From assembly GCA_036852015.1 (NCBI GenBank), contig JAANDG010000137.1, positions 124,001 through 188,000 of the forward strand: a DNA stretch of 64,000 nucleotides. The letters run 5' to 3'. The stretch is from Pelodera strongyloides (taxonomy: Eukaryota > Nematoda > Chromadorea > Rhabditida > Rhabditidae). Below, one piece after another: positions 1-9,931 of this stretch (its first letter is position 1; each line of letters opens with the position of its first letter). Both the position numbers and the translations under genes were made by a program. Below the pieces are notes generated by a model. It had not been told where the DNA came from. It saw only the letters and a program-made list of their open reading frames with translations, and did not search any database.

Positions 1-1273
1 CTACTGTGCAGGCCTTCGAAGGACTGATATCGATTATCGAAAAAAAGCGTTTTCTTATTTTTTGCTAAGGTTCACGTAGCCACCGTGGCTAAGGTCTAGC
101 TGAACGTTAACTGGAAAATCTGGAGCGTTAGTGACTGACTGACAGAACTCGTCTATATAAGAAAATACAGTAGATGGCGGATCATTAGAACTCAATGTTT
201 GGACCAATTGGACAATAATGTGCGCAATTCAAACAACTATTAAAGCGACATAACGGCCGAATTCTGAAACGTATTCTGGACAACTGCATTCCCATATGTT
301 GCACGCAAGTTAACATAGTCAGACTAAAAGAGATGCAACACATGTGAATACACCATCGGCATACTTTGCTAATCCAGCTGTTATACACTCGATAAAAGAA
401 ACCAACTTCGCAATATCATTTGACGGTTCGAATAGGTCCTGCGAGGCCAGACTGTCGTCATCGTTTGTTGACAGCGTCATCAACCGAGGATTGTGAAATT
501 CTAAAAAGGCAAAAACATGAAATCATATTAAAATTAAATGGCCAATCACGCACATGCATAGATACGGACAGGCATGAACCTGGCTGTGAAATACACCTTG
601 CCACGATGATTTCATGAAAACATCGTGGGTGGTCAGTTTGAATTTGAAGTGTACTGAAAAGCAACTGTATAACAATATGACTTTTATCAAGAACCAAGAA
701 ACCTGGCTCCAAAAATAGGCGATGGGCAAATTTAATGAACAAACGTAAACAACAACAATAATAATTATCCCAACTAATTGCCCTAAACCAAAACAATGAT
801 CAACATAAACTTGTTACCTGCGCACGTGCGTACTTCCCACGCTGAAAAAAAAAACACGAACAATTCATACAACAAGTATCGATACTGTCCCAACAATCAC
901 AGAAAGAAAAACACATTTACAGTAATCAATTTATTAACAGAAAATTCAACAATCGTAAAAAAAGACCATAAATTATTCGAGATGACATTGATACACGTAC
1001 AAAGGCCAACCCCTAATGGTTGGCAAATGAATTCACATACAAGTTTACAGCCCCAATAAATAAACGCCAACGTTTGCAACACTACTGCTTACGCAGCTTT
1101 AAAACCACATAACTAAAAATGTATACAGGCTCAATTTCACAAAACATAATGAGTTTACATATATAAAGGCAACATAGGCTCAAAACATGATGTCTTTATC
1201 ACGAAGTACCTCCCTCTGAAGGTTCCCTACATTGGGAATGCTCACCCATGCATTAGCAAAGATCTATGTCATT
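1..1273. other. 3' flank of CTNNBL1, no gene seen
   Basis: I see no convincing exon here; the short open frames lack coding character or family resemblance. Positions 1274 and below form the 3' untranslated and flanking region of the minus-strand CTNNBL1 gene. A stretch near 270-305 resembles the internal part of the dispersed MITE family found elsewhere in the window (a 'ggacaactgcattccca' type segment). Confidence 0.5.
930..935 (-). terminator. possible CTNNBL1 polyadenylation signal
   Basis: Read on the minus strand this is AATAAA, about 340 bases downstream of the CTNNBL1 stop codon. It is a common hexamer in AT-rich DNA, so this is a candidate only. Confidence 0.3.
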
Positions 1274-4200
1274 CTATTTCTCCTTTTCTGCAGTGCTTAA
1301 TCGAGCAATCAAGAGATCGCATCGTTTCTTTTCCTCATCAGCTTCTTCTCCAAGGTTCGATTGGTACTCAGCCACTAACTAAAACAAATACCGTAAACTT
1401 TCCTTCCAGGTTCCCGATTAAAAATAAAAACCTCACAAATACAGTACATAGTGTTTAAGTCATGTCACGATTTTCTTACACTAGTCCTGGCTGTTTTAAA
1501 CAAAAGAAAAAATCGAGTACCATTACTATAATCTCGAGTAGTGTGAGCATATAACGATAAGAATAAGAAAACATCGCTGAAAACACCACAAACTACAAAC
1601 AATTACTTCAACCACGTGATTACACCACTACACGAAGTTCAAATAACAAATCATAATTATAATAAACTAAAACCAACCGGGATAAGAACCTTGGACACAC
1701 TTAGCCGGTCGCTTTTCATTTTCATCGAGAACAGTTTCAAAACTCTCTGCCGGGCGGACGAGTGCTGGCATACATCGGATAGAATAAGGGCCACATTCTG
1801 TAGAGTATACAGTCCCGAGTCCAATTTGTCCAAATACTCGCGATCAGCGTCTACCTCAACCTAAAAACAAGCAGATTTGATAACAATCTAAGGTTGTTCT
1901 TCAACCAGGAACATGTATATCTGCCCTTCTATTGCCTATACGTATACGCTTTACAAAACACGCGTATATGCACATGCCCTACAACAAAGTGCCAGAGTGC
2001 TTCAAATTCCATTTTCTAGCAATTTATCTGTAACTCGAACATACATGCGAAAGCCTTAATTAATGCCCTGTATCTTACAATTAGGAGGAGATTTAACAAC
2101 CGGAATTTGCTTTTATGGTTTCATACAAAATGATATAAGGAATATGTCGAGGGTGTGAATCCCGAAACAAAACAAAAATAAAAAATAAACTAACATCAGA
2201 GTTTGCTTGATCGCGTTGTTGTCTTGCCACCCATCTATCAACTTTTTCCCTAAAGAAATTATATAAAGTTATTATAAAACATAAAATAAAACACAAGAAG
2301 CATTTGTTGGTTAGTACTTTTACAATTCAAATTCAATACTTTCCTTAGCCGACATACAATTAATCAAACTTCCTATGATTACATCCAGCTGCCAATAAGC
2401 AACCAGATGGCAATCATTTTGTTACCATAATCAAATAATAATAATAATAATAATAACAATAGTAATGAAATTAATAATAATAATAATAAAGTTCAAAACA
2501 TTAAAAAACTTACTTGTATTTCAAGAACAGCTCTACAGCTCGGTCCACCTTTTCATGTTCGTGTTCCACAAATTTTTGCATAATACGCTGACGAGAGTCC
2601 TCGCCACATGAACGGAGAAGGGCACAAAGAATCTAGAACGTCTATATTAATATACATCTAATACAAATAAATGGTTCTTGTTTGGTACAATTGGTACCAC
2701 TGTTGGGGATCTCGCCCCACCAGAAATAACAAGTCTGATAGTTGGTTTTTTAACAGACGTGTTGTAATTTCTGGTTGGGATTCATGCTCACAAAATCGTT
2801 GCACTAAAATATACAAACAAATATTCGACCTTATTCACATCTAACCATACCCAACGGTAAAGTTTAAAAAGAGGTCAAACAACATATGCTAATGAAAGAA
2901 AAGAAGCGTGAAAGCATACGCTAAAACCAACAAACAATCGGCAATGCAGTCTGTACTTAAAAAAACTAGTTCCCAACCAAAAAAAGACACTAAATAATAA
3001 ATAAAGACCAACCGCGCACACGTGCTCTTCATGTTCATCTGGGGTAGTATCCTTCCTCTTTACCTTGGCCGGTGTACGCATAAACAACGGGAATAACGTG
3101 CGGAGGCCTAAAACATACAGTACCATTACTCATACTCCCGATCAAAAAAGGATGAAATATCTTTACAGTGGAAAGAGAGCTATTATACCTAAGAGGCGAA
3201 ACATAGCACTATTACACCAGTTCATAAACAAAGCATCTCCCTCCATTCTACGATTCGAAATTATACCAATTTCCTTGAAAATATGCTTATTAGATATGTA
3301 CACAATGCATCGAACACATAAACAAAACATACACAAACAAAATGGTAAAAAACAGTTGAATCAATACTAAATTTAATAGATAATAGCGAATATACAATCC
3401 AAACGCACCAAGGATTTCCACAAATTTCGCACAATTGTCCTTTCCTTCTGGTCCTGTGGTTGCATGGTCCAGTACCTTAAAAATACAAGGTAAAACTAGT
3501 GATGGTGATAAGTCTAAGTTCAGCACTTGAACAAACAAAAAACGCTACTGGTCTCTTTGGGGCCGCGAGGAGGGGGAGCTTCATTAGTTCGATCGAGTAA
3601 TAAGAAAGCTACTCAATTAAGCTCCAGCCCAAAATATCACACATATGGAAGCATTACCGTTCACAAGTTAGGAGCATAGGATAAGGAAAGGACCAATTGG
3701 CCAACTCCTCCATCACACATACGTCACATACATCACACATACACTTCAGCGTACTGCGCATAAAGAATAATACACGTAACCAATATCAATAAATCAAAAA
3801 GACCAACCTTAAGCGCACTTTCTCGACTTTGTTTCCTCTCACGGAGCATCAAATTCATCAGCTGGAGGCCTTCACCGTCAAGGAATTTCTTTCTGAAATG
3901 TAACAACATGCAAATTACAGATTACAAACTAAAGAATATACAAAACACACACAAACAGTCCAACATTATACACTTGAACTATAAACTACACTCTACACTA
4001 CATCTGAACTATAGACTAAAACACAGAAATGAGAAGACTCACAAACAATACTACATTATATTTGAACCATAAAATACAAACTACAAACTACAACGCACAG
4101 CAAAGGACAGAACATACATAAAAACACCCAAGGAAGGAAAACAAAGATAACCTTACCTATTTGGTGGGTACAATAGGGATGCACAGAGAGCGTCGAACAG

Positions 4201-7200
4201 GTTCTCCATATGTTCTCTCTCATCCACAGATCCTGGGTCGTGACGCTTGTACGCGGCCAAAGCCTGAATTCTGAATATTGATTTTCTAGCATTCTCCAAC
4301 CCACCAGCACCAGAATATACAAAAACCCGGACAGCAATACAATACAACCCACACATTCAACGTGCAATGGGACTATAAAAACGGGTATTCATATTCATAT
4401 ATGAGGAGCAAATCTGCAAATCGAGCAAACTCTAAGAAAATTCTCTCTTTTTTCTATGTTTCTCTACGAACGACCTAGTGACCAAAACCAAAACACAATA
4501 CCCATACACACTACTAATCCCATAAGGAAGGTTCGGAAGGAGAACAATTAAAGACCAATACAGTCGAAAGTTAAAAAAAGGATTACGAATGAACGATGGA
4601 AAAAAAACGCCAAAACGGGAATAGGTTAAACATACCCTGAGGAGCAAATCGATTCCATCTAGTTTGGAGGTGAGGTGTTTTCGTGCCTCTTCACTCGTTT
4701 GCAACAAAGATGCAAGCAGTTCACTCGCGTACATTTTATTTCCATCAAATGTGCCGCGTTGACAAGCCCTGAAAAGTGGAAAATACCTTTTTACAAATGT
4801 TTTTCTAATAGTTCTTTTCATTATATTTCTACAATCTATTCGCCCCTCTATTAGATTACAAGGCAAGGAGGAACTATTTTTATCATGAAAAGAGAGCTAT
4901 ATTAAGGAGGCGAAACATAGTGCTCTTAGCTCTTACACCACAAACATTTTACATGACTGCGCGGCTTTTATTCTAATTGCATTCATTTGCAAGTCCAAAT
5001 ACCTTATCTCTATAGCAGAAAAATGTGCTTCACAAAAAAGTAGCTCACCGCTTCAACAGCCAGTGAAATAGTCCCTGCTCCGCACAATCTTGAGCGATTT
5101 CAGGGCGAAAATCCAAGAGCTGAAAATAGAGGAGATAAACCACAATGTACAAAAAAGGTTCAACTTAAGTTAGTTCACTTCTTGACCAAGGATGGTGACT
5201 GAGCACCTTTTTCCCCCCGCAACCGACATTGCTACCAATTTACTCTAATGAGAAGGCTTGGTCCGCCTGAGGGGAAAATGATTACGCGAAGAGTATTTAC
5301 ATAATACCAAAGTGCACACCAAAGAAATCTATTAAAAGTAACTTACATTTTCCACAACAGTTAACGCATTGTGTATTGCATCACCGTCATCTTTGTTAAC
5401 TTCGTTCAAAATCGAGAATGAAGATACCTAAAGAAAGGTGGTATTCTAAATTTCCAAGAAGAGCAAGAATGCAATATCCTGTGATCATTGTCACAGAAGC
5501 AAACTTCGACCAACCGACACACACAATTAGACAAGTAATAAGCTGACCTTACCCAGGCAACTACAAACTACAACGTCTTCAACTGATGAATCGAGTGTAC
5601 GGATCACATAAAATTATAATCAATCTACAACTCACAATGCATTCAATCACGCGTCCTTCGCTCAGCGCTTCAATGAGAGAATCTGCACCATCTTCCCCTT
5701 CGTTCAGAATATCAACGTCAGTCAGCTCCTGAAAACTAAGGAATAATCGGGAATTTGGGTTTTTTTATTATTAAAAATTGGACGATGGTTTGGTTACCTT
5801 TGACGTTGCATGGCTGTAGCTACACTAACACGTTCTATAAAACGATAATAAATATACAAAACGACACCACACCTGTAGAAGGTTGATAGTTGCTCCCACA
5901 AGATCGCTATTCTCGTGCGATAACAACTGCAGAAGAACTGTTGCTGCTCCCGTCTCCACTAAAACGGCATACAGATCGGGACTCGTTGCGAGTACGTGCA
6001 TTTCCTAAAATAAACATCTTTATTATTTAGTAGCTCGATAGAGTTAAAGCGAAATGCTAGTCCCTTCGGAAAATTTGCATATGATAACCAACTCCTATGT
6101 ATCCTATGCTAATTTTGTACGATCGTCCACGGCAATCGTACAAAATAACATAGGATACATAGGATTTGCTTATCATATGCAAATTTTCCGAAGAGGCAAG
6201 CGTTTCGCTTTAAAATTTATTGAAGGAAACAAAGCTTAAAGTGAAATACCGGCCGGTTTTTGAAACACGTTGCATACACCTGCTTTATGCTTTCTTATGC
6301 AGCATATGAGCAAAAATTAGAATAAAAACTAGAACCCAATTAGACCCCACTTTACATAAAGGCATAGGAATTAGGAATACAAGTACTTGAGATGCGTTTC
6401 AAAAACCGGCTGGTATTTCGCTTTAAAATGAAACTATCGGCGCATCAACTATAAAACAACGTAAAAATTGAAGTGGAGTCGAATAATTGCCATATATCGC
6501 CCAATTTTAAGTAAGCGTAACGAATTCGGAAAAAAAACGTAAGGAATCTCAAATTGTAAATACAAACATAAAAAAGGGTACCTGGATAGCCGTGTCCAAT
6601 TCACACTCCGTTTCCATAAACTTTTTCGGATCATCCGCGTGTTTAATACGCATTTCGCGATTTCGCAGCGCCTTCTTTTCGAGCTAAACGAGAAATTATT
6701 TCCGAGTTAAACTTAAAGAGATAACTCATTGCAATCAGAAATAATAACAATTGAAATGACCATGTCTAAAAACAGTTGGCACCTTAAGCTCAAGCTCACC
6801 TGCGAGGCTAGTTTCTTCACGAGAGATTCGTCTACAACAACGTTTGCTGAATCGTCCTCGAGTGCAGCAAGTATGTTATTTTGTTGAAGCTAAATAGATA
6901 TGTATTTAACGTTTTCATAAAAACTTCCTTAATTCCAATTCTCTGGCAGAAAGCTCCACCGCCATATTTTTTAATAGTGTTTCCTTGAAACTCGACGCTC
7001 ATATCAAACACCTTTTAAAGTTATTGATATAGAGTGCAAGTGTTGTGTCAAATTAAAAGCTAACCTGGGAACCGGGCACTTCAGTGTCGAATCCAGTCTT
7101 CAACCGCTTTGCCGATGGGCCACCCTGAATTCAACAGTACACTTAACTTTTATGCACACACCTTTATTCAAACACAGTGAACATGGAGTGACTAATGGTA

Positions 7201-7373
7201 ACCGGCAAAGTTCCCGTTTTTTCAAGAGGTGAATGGTAAAGAGGGTGCCAAACTGCCGAAGTTCAAGAACGCCTCGCGTTGGCGATAAGGATAGCAAGAA
7301 ACGAAAAGTATAACCAAACGGAAAACAGTACCTGTGAAGCCTTCAAGATCTCTGAAACATCTATCTCAGCCAT
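1274..7373 (-). CDS. CTNNBL1: Beta-catenin-like protein 1, spliceosome component
   Basis: Seventeen coding exons, all in consistent phase: 7373-7332, 7124-7065, 6889-6800, 6683-6582, 6004-5873, 5728-5636, 5427-5347, 5119-5049, 4768-4636, 4263-4157, 3892-3808, 3475-3409, 3107-3013, 2632-2514, 2249-2195, 1860-1690 and 1378-1274, totalling 1608 bp or 535 residues (human CTNNBL1 is 563). Diagnostic stretches include MRIKHADDPKKFMET, HMENLFDALCASLL, GEGLQLMNLMLRER, DHATTGPEGKDNCAKFVEIL and GLRTLFPLFMRTPAK. The family forms an armadillo-like superhelix in the nucleus that binds CDC5L and the Prp19 complex of the spliceosome. Exon 2 encodes a basic patch (AKRLKTG) that could serve nuclear import. 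The start codon at 7373 gives MAEIDVSEILKASQ; human has a longer acidic N-terminus, so this one is shorter. The gene is head-to-head with WDR11. No frameshift or missing core exon was seen. Confidence 0.95.
2439..2490. repeat. AT-rich trinucleotide microsatellite
   Basis: An (ATA)/(TAA) microsatellite in a CTNNBL1 intron, interrupted once near 2460-2470. Confidence 0.85.
3960..4105. repeat. degenerate ACTA(C/T)AAACTACA tandem repeat
   Basis: The intron between CTNNBL1 exons 10 and 11 contains repeated variants of 'aactacaaactaca' and 'gaactataaactaca', ending in a clean double heptad near 4086-4105. It is the densest example of a motif dispersed over the whole window. Confidence 0.6.
6048..6209. 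mobile_element. Palindromic MITE, family 1 (TTAA target)
   Basis: The 162-bp element is a near-perfect palindrome: the left arm AGCGAAATGCTAGTCCCTTC is mirrored at the right end, and arms of about 75 bases meet at a short centre. TTAA flanks it at 6044-6047 and 6210-6213, the target duplication expected of piggyBac-like transposition. Each arm carries the octamer ATTTGCAT/ATGCAAAT. There is no coding capacity, so it would depend on a transposase supplied elsewhere. It lies in a CTNNBL1 intron. Further copies are at 25618-25780 and 53584-53746. Confidence 0.85.
6240..6422. mobile_element. Inverted-repeat MITE, family 2 (TTAA target)
   Basis: The ends are AGTGAAATACCGGCCGG and its inverted partner CCGGCTGGTATTTCGCT, flanked by TTAA at 6236-6239 and 6423-6426. 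The interior is AT-rich and only partly palindromic. It sits 30 bases from the family 1 element at 6048-6209, inside CTNNBL1. Confidence 0.85.
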
Positions 7374-7837
7374 GTTGCCTGAAAATGAGTAATTACCAAA
7401 AAGTTAAAGTATATAGGGCACTACTTCAACAATACACGAAAAAATGGAAGAAAGAACAATCTTTGAGAACAAAAACAAAAACGTACGAGGTGTAATCGAA
7501 AGCAAGCGAGAACATTTTGCCGGTTCGGAGGACTAGGAAAAGGGGCGGACCCAAAATTGTGCGTTCGCTACACGGTGCAACTATCCCCATTTTTCTACAG
7601 TATTGCAAAAGTGATCTGATGATACTAATTGTAAATTGTATTCGTTTCGATTTTTAGATTACGCGTCTATTTCGGAAGTCCACACATTTAACACACTTAC
7701 AGTGGACACATTACGCTTATTAGGGTTTCAAAGTATCCCAAAAAGTGTCTGTGATTCTGTCAATACTACCGTATTTCTACACGAAACCTGCAATTTAATC
7801 TAGTCTGAATCGCTTAATCTAGTCTGAATCGGTAGAA

Positions 7838-8460
7838 TTGAAGAGCACTACCCCTGGATTGAAGAACACATCCCCTTTTTGAAAAATATTACCCCATGCA
7901 AAATAATACCCCCATTTTACAAAATAGTACCCCCCTGTCTTTACAAAATACTACCCCTTTCTTGTGGGGTAGTGTTATTCAATTGGTGGGGTTAATTGGG
8001 GTAGTCATATTCAATGGTGGGGTAGTCATATTCAATTGATGGGGGTAGTCATATTCAATGGTGGGGTAGTCATATTCAATTGATGGGGGTAGTATTTTGT
8101 AATTTTTCTCACGGGGTAGTAAAAGCCAATGGGTGGGGGTAATATTTTGTAAGAAGGGGTAGTATTTTCACATGTAGGGGGTAGCGTAATTCAAGATTAC
8201 CTAGGGTTTGAAGATCACTACCCCGCCATTGAAGAACACTACCCCGCCATTGAAGAACACTACCCCACCATTGAAGAACACTACCCCTTTCTTACAATTT
8301 ATTACCCCCTTGACTTGGGTAATAAAATGTCAAAAGGGGTAGTGTTCTTCAATGGTGGGGTAGTACTTTGCATGCTACAAAATGCTACCCCCATACATTT
8401 GGGGTAGTATATTTCAAATTTGGGTAGTATTCTTCAGTGGGGTAGTATTCTTCAATTTTA
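7838..8460. repeat. alternating-strand GGGGTAGT / ACTACCCC repeat cluster
   Basis: About 620 bases are made of variants of 'ttgaagaacactacccc' and its complement. C-rich blocks (about 7838-7960 and 8215-8310) alternate with G-rich blocks (about 7965-8185 and 8335-8450), so neighbouring blocks are inverted repeats of each other. Runs of four or five G or C recur every 15-30 bases. Confidence 0.85.
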
Positions 8461-8509
8461 CCGTCTGAATCAGACAAAGCGCCAGCAAAAGAAGATTCTC
8501 CATCATATA

Positions 8510-9065
8510 AGCCTATCTCAAGCTCTAAATCTCTAAATCTCATTGTCAGGTTTAAATGGTAGTTAACCAGTGTACGGTGGTCCACCCCATTACTACCTGA
8601 AGCGCAAGGGTATTTATCACATACGTCTAACTTATGCTCTAAAGCTCTAACTGCTTCAGAATCTATGACGTCGTAAATAAGTTGCCGTGCCAAGTTCATC
8701 GTAGAGCTAATTGTAAGCTAATTTAGCAAAAGGACATCAGTGCTGAAGTGGACCGGGCATTTAGCTTGGACGGGCCAATTTTTTTCTGCTACAGAATCTA
8801 TGATGCCAAAAATAAATCACCGTACAAATTTTATCGCGGCGTCAAACTGATGAAGCAAAAGAACATCCATGCTGATGTCAGGGCGCATTGGATGCATAAA
8901 AGTAACCATGAACAAAAAGATAGACGCGTGAAAGCTCTAGTCTTTGTCACATAATCCTGACTCAAGCTCTAAATCTCTAACTAAATCTCATTGTCAGGCG
9001 CAAATGGAGTTAACTAGTGTACGGTAGGTGGTCCATCCCAAAGGCTAACTCCATTACTAACTTTA
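8510..9065. repeat. diverged direct repeat pair of unknown origin
   Basis: The segment around 8519-8605 (containing 'ctctaaatctctaaatctca' and 'agtgtacggtggtcca') recurs near 8950-9040, and 8655-8760 resembles 8795-8880. One copy holds a 104-codon minus-strand open frame (8699-8385) that runs into the G-rich cluster. I do not recognise the peptide, and its end is made of the repeat, so I do not call it a gene. Confidence 0.5.
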
Positions 9066-9931
9066 TTCCGAGACGGCACAATAGTGATATAGTACAGCGT
9101 AAGCAGATGCATAGAAAAGCCAAGCGAAATATTTGACAAAGAAATTAGGGCAGGTTCGAAGATAAATAGCTACACGTGAGGATACGTAAGAGAATGTTGG
9201 TTGAGCCTAGTCTTGGAGCTTTCTACCCTAGAAGGGAAGGGATGAGAAACTTCAAGAGGTAAGGAATTCCACGATCTGACTAGGCGTCCTTGGTAGAAAT
9301 GACATGATAAATCAGGGCTAGAAGAACAATGGTTCGGTTGGTATGCATGCCAATTATTCGTGTGGACTGTCGCGCAGTGTATTTATACAGTGTATGGTTC
9401 ATTACTTGTGGCAGGTAAGTAAAAGCAATATTTATAGTGAAATCAACAGTTATGGTAAAACCAATAGTTAGAGCAAAATCAATAGTTAGCCTAGTGTGCT
9501 GTGCAGGGCAGGGGGATGGGGATGACCCCTGATGCAACATACTTTCATATTCAGACACAATTTGTGTTCACTTTCGTTGTTTGTACCTTCGCGTAGGCTT
9601 CATGAGCCCGCCTGACGAAGAGAAAAATGCAAATTTACGGCATCTTCGCGCAATCCTACAAAAAATAGTCTAAGAACGAATGCGTGTGAGAGTGTGCAAA
9701 ATGAAGAGTGAGCAGAGAAAAATAGTCAATACATCTTTAATGTTTTTTTTTTCATTTTTTGGCTCGGCGCTGCGCTGGTAGTTTCGTCTTGATTTTGCCT
9801 TTGTGTTTGTATTAATTCTAACTTTTAAATTATTTCTGTGTTAATGTTCACTTTTATACGATCATTACACGTTTCACCTTACAGACTTTTCGCTCGTTGC
9901 TTGACAAACTGGACTCTTGAACGGGCTCAGC

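Larger units (their letters stand above)
7374..9931. other. divergent intergenic region between CTNNBL1 and WDR11
   Basis: The two start codons are about 2.56 kb apart on opposite strands, so both promoters should lie here. Contents: a repeat fragment (7723-7790) shared with 36186-36250, the GGGGTAGT/ACTACCCC cluster (about 7838-8460), and a diverged direct repeat (8510-8760 and 8790-9065). I see no convincing gene. The sequence close upstream of WDR11 (9700-9931) has no clear TATA box. Confidence 0.6.

Noticed and set aside
4432..4866. 144-codon minus-strand frame as a separate gene
   Set aside because: Its central part is CTNNBL1 exon 4768-4636; the rest is open intron.
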